NCBI GenBank assembly: GCA_037447655.1
Contig: JBBHKE010000331.1
Coordinates: forward strand, 1-21,588
DNA: 21,588 nt
Direction of reading: 5' to 3'
Source: Zygnema cylindricum
Lineage: Eukaryota; Streptophyta; Zygnematophyceae; Zygnematales; Zygnemataceae
The translations under genes were made by a program, and so were the position numbers. Below, piece after piece: positions 1 to 11,200 of the stretch (positions within the stretch are counted from its first letter, which is position 1; each line of letters opens with the position of its first letter). Under the pieces are notes generated by a model that was given only the letters and a program-made list of their open reading frames with translations, was not told where the DNA came from and did not search any database.

Positions 1-100
1 GGAGAGGGAGTGGAAAAGGTCGAGGGAGGGGGAGAGGAAGAGGGAGAGGGCAAGGGAGTGGAAAAGGGCGAGGGAGATGGAGAAGGAGCGAGAGGGAGAG
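1..100. repeat. Purine-rich low-complexity tract
   Basis: The plus strand is almost pure G and A, built from imperfect repeats of GGGAGAGG, GAGGGAG and GGAAAAGG. It lies downstream of the PLAC8 gene stop at 328-330. From about 101 to 327 I see only ordinary AT-rich 3' flank. Confidence 0.8.
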
Positions 101-327
101 CCCTTCTCGTCTTTGATTCTCAATAATCAGCAAAAGATACATGTGACATGCTTTTAATTAGGTATAACTTGATTTCAAAGCTACAACCTACCACATATAC
201 TCTCGAGGATTTTCTTTCGCAGTCACAAATGGCTTTCCTTCACTTTGACATTTTCAAATGAAGAGGAAGTAGAATTAGAACCACTTCCAAAAAAATATAT
301 TCAATGCCTTAATACTCAAAACAAAGA

Positions 328-3300
328 TCACGAATCCAAATCCATGAGAGGAATCTCCCTAACTCTTCCCTTCTCTTCCCTTCCCATCCCTTCACTTATA
401 GACGTTGTCTGAGGAGAGAGTGTGGCAGCATAAGCTCTGGTCAAGGGAGACTCTCTAGGCTCCATAGCATAAGGGGGAGAAGGTACCACAGCTATTGAGA
501 AGGGTTGTCCTACAGTAGTCAAATTATTTCCTCTTCCAGACCATATCCCATTGTGGACATTGTTTACTTGAAGAGTTCTGCCTTCCTGTAAGACACGAGA
601 ATAGAAATAAAACAAAAGAAAAATGTAATTTTTGCAGTCAAAATTCTGATTTCCCTTTGACCTCTAGTACCGAATAACCACATATAGCGTATCCAATTAT
701 TTTCGCACATTTGAATTATGGTTCCCATTTGTTTCTTTTCTTTCCTTTGCCAGTCAAGTCTGTTTCAAACAGACTAGGGAACAGAGACTTTATCATTCGC
801 TGCTAAAGGTGGAAATAGCTCGTTTTTAGTGTGCCATAGAAAAGGGAAAACTGGTTTGTTTCCATAAAAGGAATCAGTAAAGAATAAAAAGTTATTTTCC
901 GTGAATTCCGTGAAGTTAAATGGGTGAGGAACGTTTTGTCAAGTCAACAGATTTACGAGTGAGAAATTACTGTTGCCTTAAAGGTTTTTACCTGACAAAG
1001 AGCACACCAACTGCAGAAGCCGTGATAAACATAATCCGAAAAATCGCTCCCCTGTTCACCACAATTTCACTTACAGATTCTTCAGTAACTGATTAAATGA
1101 AAGAGAAAAATTGGAAAAAGTTTGAAAATTAGAATAAAAACCAAGTAGCGACAAAAAAACTCGGGACTCCCTCTTCACCACTGTCAGTTGCAAATTGAGT
1201 TTCCGAACGATAAACTCGTTACAATAAAAATATATATACATGTATATACATGAACATTTGCTAAGAAGCAAATACGTGTGATACACAAGCTTGTTTTGTC
1301 TACACAGCTCATTATCGAGAATTGTCGAATTTCTACATTGTTTTGCCTTGTCAACTACAAGAAAATTATTCCAACTTTTCTTTTGCAGGATAACAGTCGC
1401 ATTACAATCGAACAAATTGTTAACATGACTTCACTTTCTGTTCTTCACCATAGCTTAAGCCTTTTCAGCAGATTATGTAGATATAAACCCTTCTTCAGTA
1501 ACATGTATTGTTTACAATTTTGTCAAAACGTTTACTAACCGTATTGAATACTGTCTCTTTGTAAAGGCTGGCATTGACCGCTTCACCTACCATCTCTATT
1601 AAGGTTATTAAATCATTAGCGTTACCACTTTATTAGAATTGACTACACTCGATTATGTTTTGCCCCATCCTGAATGTTATGAAGGTGGACACCATTTTGG
1701 AGTATAATATTCAAAAAATGGTATGCTTCGACATGTAAGTATCCATTTTTGGTTTAACTTTCATAAAGTCATCCTTTTCAATGTTAGATGTATTTTACGC
1801 TACAATCCATACGTATAAAATAAAGTCTGTCCTAAAATAGATACAAAAGCATCAGCCTTTTATGAACATATCATCCTGACATCACTTTTCTAACGGCTAA
1901 GCTTCAGATTTACATCCAGAGAGATAGACTTTATGTTACAGTTTCTGAACCGTCTCCAACGAACAAATAATTTTATGCTACAGTTTCTGAACAGTCTCTG
2001 AAAAACAAAAAGGAAACTTCTTGAAATTTGCTCTTGGATCCATTTGTCAGAAACTGGTCTCCTAAAAAGCAATAAGATTGTTGAGTTAAGAAATTAGCCA
2101 TCTTATCACTTTGTCCACAGCCTGTCTGATGTTGCAAAAAGTACAATCAACCAATAAAAAACCCACATGAATGTTGAACTTCCGTCGCATTTCCATACGG
2201 TGATAGGCACCATAACCCGTTCCAGCCAAAAAGAGAAAAACAGAAAGCCATCGCATAAATCCCGTTGCAATATACAGTGCCAAAACTTGGCAACATAGAA
2301 ACATTCCCCCAGTTAAGAGAAAGAACAGGAGACCCTGAAAACATCCCACCCAAAAACAACTCATGAAATCATTTTAGTACTTTTTCATACACAGAAACTC
2401 ATAGGCACAAACTAAATCGCTCTTTCTTTTGTAAAAAACTTCAACAAGGCAGTTAAAACAGAAGTAAGAGGATCTCTCGAAATGAATTTGCCATTGGCGT
2501 TAAAGCTTTTGAAGACCAGTGTATGTGAGGAAATATCTTTTACTTCCACCACTCATTTAAATGACGCTACCAACAAACTTTTTTGTCAATGAAACCCTAT
2601 TGTCCATTAAACTCTTTTGACCATTAAACTATTTTGTCCATTAAAGCTTTTTTTCCATTACACTATCTTGTCCATTAAACTCTTTTGTCCATTAAACTAT
2701 TTTGTTCGTTAAACTCTTTGTCCTCCCTAACCGAGGTTTTCCCTTCCACTGTTCACTTCCATTTTGCTACAAAACCTTATAAAGGTGGACAGTAAGTATC
2801 TAAACAGGCAAGAAATACCTACGACTTACAGTAAATCCCATCAAAGCACAAGAAGTGTTCAATAGTGGTACATGTTTTATGTGACAGTAAGCCTATCTGC
2901 ACTATGATAATTTCTGGATGTTGACTGCCTTAAACCAAAATGGTACAAATCACAGCCAACATCCCAAGATTTTCACCATAATGCGGATAGGCCTGGTGTT
3001 CAATTTTCTCACAGATTTTAGAATGTTGATTTTGTAACCATCATTACGAAATAAGCGAACAAAAATGACCAACCTATTCCACATAAGCAATTAAGACAAC
3101 AAACAGTTTTTGAAAATAGGTTTCGTAGGGTTTTTCAGTAACTTGCTAGTAGTCAGGGAACCTTTCTGATGGGTTAAGTACTTGTCCAGTCGGTCTTTTG
3201 ACTGTAACTTTAGATGATATGATTAAATATGTTATGCAAAACTTGAATTTTACAGTTTTCGCTTTATATTATTCCAAATGTCAGTGATCTCATAGAGATT

Positions 3301-4518
3301 AACAAAATTATTATATCTATTTGCCCAAAAACTAGTTCCTTAAACCCTGTTTTGGCCAAAGACGTGACATTTGCTCACTCGTCTAGGGTAACAGTGAATG
3401 CTTGCATAAGTACAATTGACTATAGATTTTAACAAATATATGAGGAGGGAGGGAGGAAGGGAGAGCGAGAGGAAGGGAGGGAGAGAGGGAGAGAGCGAGG
3501 GGGGGAGGGAGGGAGGGAGGGAGGGAGGCTATAGGGAAGTCTGATTTCTTACCTGAACAGAACAGTCTCCAAAGCCTGCCATTTCCATGTTTTGGCCAAA
3601 TGTAAGACAGGGGCAGCTGAAGATATACAAGGAAAAACAACAGAAAAAACATTATAGCTGGCATTACACTGCCCATCGATATTAGGGTAAGGGAAGTATT
3701 GTTAAAAGCAGAATTAGTACCAATAACACTTTAGTGCAGTGTGTCATGGCTGGTTGTAGTCCGCATGTTTTCCATGTTGACATGAACAAACCTAACCTTC
3801 AGTTTTCTTCAAAAAAAAATCAGCCTTTACCAGAAAAACTGAACACTTTGCCTCTTCTTAATTTTAATATTTCTCTCATTCATATCAATGAGGTTATAGT
3901 ATAGAAACCATTAAGACAATAACCTAGACTTCACCAAGACAACTAACACTTTGCTTCTTAATTTCAACGTTTATCTCAGTCATATCAATCAAATTTCAAA
4001 AAAGATATTATAACGAAAAAGTGGACAATTCCAATCCAAGAAGACATCAACCAGACTGAAAATCACTAAAAGAAAGTGAAGCATACCACCTGAAAAAAGA
4101 TAGAAATTGCCTACATTGCAGTTTGAGCCGCAACCTTTGGGTTCTCCAAACAATCAAAAAGATCTCCCTCCCACATTCTCTGTACAGCACCTCCACTCAA
4201 AATCGGTACTCCTAAATGAACAGCCATTGGCACTCCTTGCAGATACTCTCCTGGTAAAGAATGCATGGACTCGCTGCTGGAAATAAGGTCGCCTGCGTTT
4301 CTTGACATGGAAGGAGTTTCAGGAGGGAAATGACAAATCAAAGGAGCTTCTTCATCTTCTGATAAATAATTTGCTGTTGAAAAGCCTCTGTTAGTGGTAC
4401 TACTGCAAGAGGCGCTTCTGCTACTGCTTGCCACTCGTTCTCGAACACGAGTTTTGCGACCATCTTCAATATCGGTTCGGCTTTCTAATGTGTCCGATAT
4501 CGAGTGAGTTATAGGCAT
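328..4518 (-). CDS. PLAC8-family Cys-rich membrane protein, five exons
   Basis: Exons on the minus strand: 4518-4115, 3616-3553, 2334-2167, 1051-992, 585-328 (stop 328-330). All introns are GT-AG and all phases agree, giving about 317 aa. Residues 1-120 are a Ser- and Glu-rich, probably cytosolic tail. The PLAC8 domain starts at WEGDLFDCLENPK and continues across intron 1 into the CPCLTFGQNM Cys motif. Exon 3 holds two hydrophobic segments (LLFFLLTGGMFLCCQVLALY and the stretch after FMRW) and ends in MRRKFNIH. Exons 4 and 5 join as CSWCALCQ plus EGRTLQVNNVHNG, the second conserved Cys motif of the family. The last ~70 residues are Pro/Ser-rich. From memory the closest group is the plant PLAC8 type with a CALCQEGR motif (Arabidopsis At5g51400-like). 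PLAC8 proteins have been linked to organ or cell size and metal transport, but this subgroup has no role I can assign. The start is the first ATG after a (CAT)n-like leader that contains no other ATG. Confidence 0.88.
1583..1675. mobile_element. Truncated family-A MITE in PLAC8 intron 3
   Basis: The stretch from CATCTCTATTAAGG through ATTAGCGTTACCACTT and the following TTTTGCCCCATC aligns with the left half of the copies at 8666-8862 and 6852-7044. No right terminus is visible, so this is a half-element. It lies in the intron between 1052 and 2166. Confidence 0.55.
2599..2722. repeat. Tandem repeat, about 20-22 bp unit, seven copies
   Basis: The unit TTGTCCATTAAACTCTTT is repeated about seven times with small changes (GACCATTAAACT, TTCCATTACACT, TTCGTTAAACTC). 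It lies in PLAC8 intron 2 (2335-3552). Confidence 0.85.
2888..2995. repeat. Imperfect foldback in PLAC8 intron 2
   Basis: The left arm at about 2889-2926 (GCCTATCTGCACTATG through GGATGTTGACTG) is complementary to the right arm at about 2952-2994 (CAGCCAACATCCC through GCGGATAGGCCT). The arms are about 40 bp with several mismatches around a ~25-bp loop. It is probably an old MITE or a similar hairpin element. Confidence 0.6.
3442..3527. repeat. (GGGA)n purine microsatellite
   Basis: GGGAGGGAGG repeats interrupted by AGAGCGAGAGG. On the transcribed minus strand it is a C/T tract about 25 nt downstream of the exon 2 donor at 3552, inside PLAC8 intron 2. Confidence 0.9.
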
Positions 4519-4712
4519 GATGATGACGATGATGATGATGATGATGAAGCGGATGATAAAGATAATGTTGATATGATGGTGAAGAAGATGATGATGTTGA
4601 GAGTGATGATAATATGATGATGAAGATGATGGTGAGGATGGTGATGATGATATGATGATGGTGAAGATGGTGATGAAGCTGATGGTAGTGATGATGATAT
4701 GATGTTATCTGT
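4519..4712 (-). promoter_or_regulatory. (CAT/TCA)n leader region of the PLAC8 gene
   Basis: Directly before the ATG at 4518, the plus strand is a run of GATGATGATG variants almost free of C. The minus-strand leader is therefore almost free of G and contains no ATG upstream of the chosen start. It probably serves as an unstructured 5' UTR, but I cannot see the transcription start. Confidence 0.55.
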
Positions 4713-4836
4713 GATACTATTAGGTTTAGGTGACCAGAATGATAAAACCAGAGTTAATAATGTTACTGCTAATAGTGAGGATACTGATGAATATTGAGGT
4801 TAATGTCGATTTTCTTATTAAAGTTTCTGAATTTAG

Positions 4837-4877
4837 TGACGTCACTAACAATATCACTGATGCTGTTGATGACGTCA
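4837..4877. promoter_or_regulatory. Two perfect TGACGTCA palindromes
   Basis: TGACGTCA occurs at 4837-4844 and again at 4870-4877. This is the classic bZIP (CRE / TGACG-type) site. The pair lies about 320-360 bp upstream of the PLAC8 start codon, within its likely promoter. Confidence 0.5.
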
Positions 4878-5269
4878 GCAGTAGGAGCTGCAGTAGTGAT
4901 GATTGTACAGATTTACAGAATGCTGGCAAAGACGATGAAAGAGAAAAAAACGAAAATAATAACGATGGCAATGTCAGAAACGAATCACCGCACAAAAAGT
5001 GTTGAAAACGCATCCAGAAGTTCGAATTCGCTGCAAAACTTGAGATTTCAGCCATGGCTGATTCGTCTGTCAGTATTTGAAGCAAACCGAGTCGAACAGT
5101 TACACTCCATATGCTCTTCGGTGACAGTGACAATTGATTAAACTTTGTCAAAGAATTAGGGTTGCAGGGAGCAGCAAGCAAAGAAATCGTTTCTTCGAGG
5201 AGGAGAAAAGGACTCGTTCGCAACCTCGTGACAGAATGGGTGTGACGTGTGACAGAAGTGACAGGCTGG

Positions 5270-5275
5270 CACGTG
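5270..5275. promoter_or_regulatory. G-box CACGTG
   Basis: GGCACGTGGC contains the CACGTG core recognised by plant bZIP and bHLH factors. Nearby are TGTGACGTGTGAC and TGACACGTCGC, which also carry ACGT cores. The cluster is about 750 bp upstream of the PLAC8 ATG; its use is inferred only. Confidence 0.35.
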
Positions 5276-6223
5276 GCAAAAGTAGAAGACTGACACGTCG
5301 CAGAAGCACAGTGTGAAAAATGGCGCCTGTTGATAGGAAGGACCAATGGCAATATGACAATTTCCCTCTTCAATTTTTTGCCATGTGACCATTTTCCTTT
5401 TTTGTACGGAACATACGTTGGCATACATATTTCGTACGTATTCGATACGTAAAAATCACAAATGCGGAATTCAGAACCGAACAGGAAAAATTGTCGGTGT
5501 CCGTATGTAAATTCTGGGCAGAAAAAACACAAATATTCAGTTATCCTAAAAACATCTTGTCGTTAATCAGGGAAAGTATGTCACAAAATCCAAATTCGTA
5601 CGTGTGACAGGCTGACAGCCCTCCCGCTCGGGCCACTGAAGTTTTAAGAAAATCTCATTTTGGATTTTATCAAAGTGACTTGCTACGTAACCCCAGCCGT
5701 CAGATGCAGATGAGACACATTCGCATGAAACAGATTAGAGGATCTCGATCATTTAAAAGATGAAAGTCCGAGACTGGCACATTGAAAAACATGACACATG
5801 TGAGATGTTAATAATAATGAGTTACTCATAAAATACAAACCATCTCGGGGCATGATCTGGCAGGCTATCAGGCATACAAATCCGATCCATTACCGTACAT
5901 CTAAAACTGTACCACATTGCATAATGCTCGGTTTTTGTACTTGCGCACCTGCGGACCGACTGCACTATATCGATCACATTTCCCTCTGTAATCAGTATTC
6001 ATATCGGCGAACCGGCAATCTCTTGAATTTGGTACGCCACATGTTTGGCAACTAAGGGACCGACTATGTTCAAGGAAGTAGAATATTCTTTAAAAGCGCT
6101 TAATAGGTTTCATCACATGTAGTTTGATTTTACATAGTCATAGCATCCAAGAGGACTCCATATTTTCCCATGTAGGGTGGAAAATAATCAGACATGCTCT
6201 TGAAGTCCACCAACAGTACAGTA

Positions 6224-6437
6224 GACCGCGTATCGCTATTGGTGTTAACATTTTTTTCGCCAATTTAAACATCATTTCTCCGTACACACTTGTCCGATTT
6301 TCAGTTTGAGGCAGCCATAAGGAAGCTGAAAACCTTACGTTTCAATTGCAACCGTCAGATCCACAATCCGACGTGTATACGGAGAAAAAATGTTTTAAGA
6401 CACTAAAAAACATTAACACTAACAGCGATTCACGGTG
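6224..6437. mobile_element. Family-B MITE, copy 1 (214 bp)
   Basis: TA borders the element on both sides (6222-6223 and 6438-6439). The left end GACCGCGTATCGCTATTGGT pairs with the inverted right end CACCGTGAATCGCTGTTAGT. Inverted similarity extends inward about 70 bp through AACATTTTTT and CTCCGTACACACTTGTCCGA. There is no coding capacity. The TA duplication is typical of Tc1/mariner-derived (Stowaway-like) MITEs. Confidence 0.8.
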
Positions 6438-6851
6438 TAGTGTTGCAGTCAACTCCAAGTTTCCGCAAAACTGGGCGGCAAAAGGTACACTGTCTATCGC
6501 TTTTAGTGTACGAATACATCAGTGCTAATGCGAAATTAGAATGTACATTAAAGAGAGACGCGGCGGATTGCAGTCCACTCCCCCGAAAAAGACTGGATTC
6601 ACCGCAGTGAATTAAGGAAAAAACATGTACACGTTAAAAAAAGTGGATCGAGGAGGGTGGATTATGTATAACTTCACAATCATCATCATCAAACAACATC
6701 CAACAAATGCACTTCCAATATGGCTTTGCATCGGTTGTACATTCTCCAACGTTGTCGAGAATCCTTGTAACTATGGATCACAAATTTCGGATTTTGCCGT
6801 GCTCTTCTCCAACTAATTAAAAGCGACATGTTGGAAATTGCCCGGCAACTT

Positions 6852-7044
6852 CATTGGCCATCATTACAAGGTTTAGCGAATTATTAATGATAACATTTCA
6901 TCACAATTAACCACACCAAATTGTGTTTTGACACATCGCTCATTATGGGCCAGGTACCTACATAGAGTTATTATCACTTATGTTTTTGGGTAAAAACACA
7001 CGCAATTAGATGAGAGCGATTTACTCTGGTAAGGATGAGCAGTG
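6852..7044. mobile_element. Family-A MITE, copy 1
   Basis: The left end CATTGGCCATCATTACAAGG and the inverted right end CACTGCTCATCCTTACCAGA are degenerate family-A termini. A TA follows the right end. The interior TTAGCGAATTATTAATG matches the copy at 8666-8862, and the GGGTAAAAACAC segment matches other family-A copies. Confidence 0.65.
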
Positions 7045-7058
7045 TAGCCTTCGTGGCT

Positions 7059-7167
<109 letters not shown>

Positions 7168-7589
7168 CATGCACATATGATCATACATCTAGTTGTGGCA
7201 AAAAATGAATACTAACATGAGGCAATGGCTTTCACAGAACATGGGTCATCACATGCCCTTATTATTGATACAGGTTTTCGTCAATTTATAAGTCATTATT
7301 TAGGAACAGATTGGCATATCTCAGGTTGCCCTCATTATACAATTCAATTCATAAAAGGTTGTAGTACCTCAGGTTGAAGTCATTTTTAGGAATTGCTTAC
7401 AAATGCAGTAAAAATTTCAGTCTTGAAACAGGGCTGAGTGTTCTATTTAACCAGATACCAAGTTCATGCCATTGTAGGACAAATCCAGTAATAATAAGTC
7501 TCAAAATGTAAAATACCTTCCAAGTTTGTCCATCTTTATCTTACCGGAAATTTTGGGCGTTGTTGAAAAAAAAGACACTGATTAAAATA

Positions 7590-7803
7590 CACCGTGTATC
7601 ACTATTTGTATTAATGTTTATTTTTAAACTGAAAACATCTTTGCTCCGTGCACACTTGTCAGATTGTTAACCCATCAACTGCAATTGAAAGTACTCTCAC
7701 TTTTTGATTGGCGGTCTCAAGTAAAAAATCGCGCAAGTGTGCAGGAAGAAAAAATGTTCTAAGTGGCGAAAAAAACATTAACACTATTATAGCGATACAA
7801 TGG
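7590..7803. mobile_element. Family-B MITE, copy 2 (214 bp)
   Basis: TA borders it at 7588-7589 and 7804-7805. The left end CACCGTGTATCACTATTTGT and the inverted right end CCATTGTATCGCTATAATAG match. Inner inverted segments such as GCACACTTG and AACATTTTTTC are shared with copy 1. It has exactly the same length as copy 1 (214 bp) despite sequence divergence. Confidence 0.8.
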
Positions 7804-8204
7804 TATAACCTTCCCACAAATGCTAGGAGGTCACCCGACCCCCCAAAAGTTCTCGTTTCCTAATGTAACAAAATTTTTGTGAATACATTGTACTCAGTAG
7901 CCAGACAGAGTACGAACATTTTCAGAACTGCTTGAATACCTTCCTCTCTTTTCGCTTTCATATTTTGCTTTTTTTTTTTGCCTCCTTTTTCTTTTGATTT
8001 CGCTTTTTTTTCATTTCTTTGTTATGGCTCCAATTTGCTTGCCTTTATAAAAACGGAAAAAAGATATACAGACAGAAAACAAGAGGATAAAAAAAAACAA
8101 ATAAGACTTTTCTTCAGTATGGTTGAGAAACAAAATTTGTGCACTTGTGCTCACATAAACAAAAAAATAAAAGGAAGAAAACACCTAGAATTAAGGAAAA
8201 CTCA

Positions 8205-11200
8205 CTATGTGACCGTCCATAACTGCACAAAAGAGGTATCAGTATATCCTGATTTATAAGAACATTTACGATTTGAAGCCCTAAGAAAACCTCCAATCGC
8301 CATGGCATCAAAATCGGTCAAAATATAAGCTCTTCTACTGGCCAAAGCCCGAACTCCCCATAATGTTGCAGGTCCTTCAATACGAACCTGCAAGAATATG
8401 AATATGAATTTCAGGAAATTATGGCACTGATCTCATGTCGGTGTAATACTTAGTCTAGAACGACTAATAGTGTGGATGGTAAACGGGTAGATGGACTTAT
8501 AGTATGGACGGAGAACAGGTAGATGGATTAGTGGTATGGATGGAGAATGAGTAGGAACTAATAGTGTGGATGGAAACAGGTAAGGTTAAAGCTAAATCAT
8601 AGATGCAAAAGGATGGGCCTTTGTGGCTGTTCTTTGTCCACACAATTAAAATTCCAACTAGACTATGCAGCCCATCACTATAAGAGTTAGTGAATTATTA
8701 GCGTTGACACTTCATTTGAATAAGCTACCAAAATTTATATTCTGCCACATGGCTCTTTTTTTGGGCCACTTAAACAAAATAGTTTATTACCACTAGTTTC
8801 TGATTTGGTTCAGAAAAACACATATCTATTAGATTGATTAACTCTAATAGCGATAGGCAGAGTAGTTACATGTGGATGCCTAATTGGTGCCTGAAAACAC
8901 TGTGGTATAGACTAACTGAGACATGTAAGAGGTGGACTAGCACTAACTAATCTTGCCCTTCTTTTCAGTCTGAATAAGAGCCATCCATTCATCACCAAAA
9001 CCACTTTTTAATTGTTCACAATTTAACATTTCCCAATGAAAGCCTTGAAAACCCACCTTGAATCGCCCACCACCTGTTGAACGCTCCTCAACATCCTCGA
9101 CTTTTGCTGATAACGCGTATCCCTCCGATGTGAAAACTTTTAGAATTTTTTGCACGCCATCCACAATCTGCTCAACATGGGCACTAAAGAATGGCACTGA
9201 GTCCAGGGGGTTGAATAAGTAGAATAAAGGTCAGTTGTTCATGGAGGTTAGTGACAGATACCGCTTTCTCGAGAGACAAGTAGACTTGGTATGACATCAC
9301 ATACATCTCTAGAAATCCAGGGATTGACATTAGAACTACAATATGAAAAGCTTCTTACACAAGTAAAAGGTGCTGTTGTTGCACAAGGAGGAGGTGCATT
9401 AAACATTCTCTCTTCAAAGCCCTCTAGGAGACCTTGATATACTATATCCCCAACACGCTCCTTAAAAGCTGCAGGAAGATCGGTGTTGTCCTTTAACCGT
9501 TCATCTCGACGAATGGTTTGGACTTCACCATACGCCCCCTGTCTCTCCTGCAAAAAGACCAGTAAAACGGAAAAGGTTTAACAAGTAACAAATTTACAAG
9601 TCAGGATGCACTAGGCATGAAAGACTACGAGAACTTATATCGAAAAAAATTGGGGATATTGTGAGATCAATGAGAACCTTGATCCGCTTGGACAAAAAAA
9701 CATAATTCACTCTGTTGCTATGTGTTATAGAGGGCCAACAAGCCATCTTGATCAATGGAAACTTCAAAAATTTGGCAATGTCATCAACTTGTTACTAAAA
9801 AAACAGTGAAACTTAATGCCTCAGTTTAACAAAAATATTTGACACTGTAGGCAACAAATGTCCTGGCATGACTTCCTTGGGAAATAAAGAAACAAGTTAT
9901 TTTGATATGACATTTTTTTTCTATCATTCAAACTCAAAAACCAATTTTCATTCAGAACAACAGACCTGAAAAACATTTTCTCCGGTACGCATGGCGTTCG
10001 AAATTGTTGCATATTGTGCAAAACTTATAAAGTCAAAGTAAAGCTGCGATGGCATTGCCATATACCCCACCCCCCTTTTCCCCCATCCAAGACTGAACCT
10101 TCAGAAATCTTCTCGTGGAAAACGCCAGGTAGGGTAAGATCATCAGCTTCAATGATTTTACAAAACTTTTGCAAACTTCATAGTAAACAAAGTAAACGTG
10201 CCATTCTAGTTATCCTTGAACCAAATGCTTATTCAACAGCTTACATTTTTAGTGAAACAATTTGTAGACTATACATGCACATCACATAACCACGCCCATC
10301 GCTAATAGAGTCACATCATTCGAATTAATTACATTAATTAACTAATGATTTGAAATGTGGCTCGTTATAGCCACTTAACCACATAGTGTTATTAATAACA
10401 TTTGGGTCAAAAAACACTCACTCAAATTAGAGTGATTAACTTTAATCGTGATGGGCAGTGTACCACTTGTTTGCTAGATTAAGATGCAACTTGACTTGCT
10501 CCCTAGATCACTGATTTCAAAATCGGCCTTTCCTAAAAACACTTCAAGGCATTAAAATCACATTCAAGTTTGACAGTGTCTTGCAATAAGAAAAATTCAA
10601 TAATGCAAGTAGGTAGGGAAATGGATATCAAGGAAATAGACTACCGAGAAAGACGAAGGCATCTCTCAAGAGCTTCAAAACTATTCAAATTACCCCATGC
10701 CAGAATTTGAAGCATGCCAGCCCCCCCAGAAAATGGAGTCAAGCTGTACCGGATCTGTGAGTTCACCGGTTTTGATTTTCAAGGGAGCATACTGCAGTGT
10801 GTACGATTCCACCTCACTTTGACGGAGTTTCCAGAACTGCGAATCATTGTCAAATCACTGTCAAATCATCAAATCATTGTTGATCTAATCCAAAAAGAAA
10901 CTCAAAGGTGCCTTCCTACTTTTGAGTCAAACATTGATTTATCACCGTTATTCCATACTCATCCACAAGAGCGAACTGATTTGGGCACAATAAAATATGA
11001 AAAAAGCAGTCTATTAAACAAATTGTACAATAAACAAATTGATTTTGGCTTGAAACCGTTGAAAAGAAAAATAAAGAATCGCTTTACGATTTGCAAATAT
11101 AAATGAAAGTTTTTCTCTCTCTGTCGTCAACTGGAGGGAATATGTTATATATGCTCTTTAGCAATAAGGAATAATGGACTGATTTATTGATCACTCAACA

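Noticed and set aside
4730-5141. Two plus-strand open frames in the same area
   Set aside because: They overlap each other and the minus-strand frame, derive partly from the GAT repeat, and have no recognisable family features or splice partners.
4726-5532. 268-codon open frame on the minus strand
   Set aside because: It begins with TTG, not ATG, is low in complexity (Ser/Leu/Thr runs), shows no domain motif and overlaps the bZIP and G-box promoter region of the PLAC8 gene.
10714-11106. 130-codon plus-strand open frame
   Set aside because: It lies antisense to exon 2 (10750-10836) of the plastid-protein gene and continues into intron; no motif supports it.
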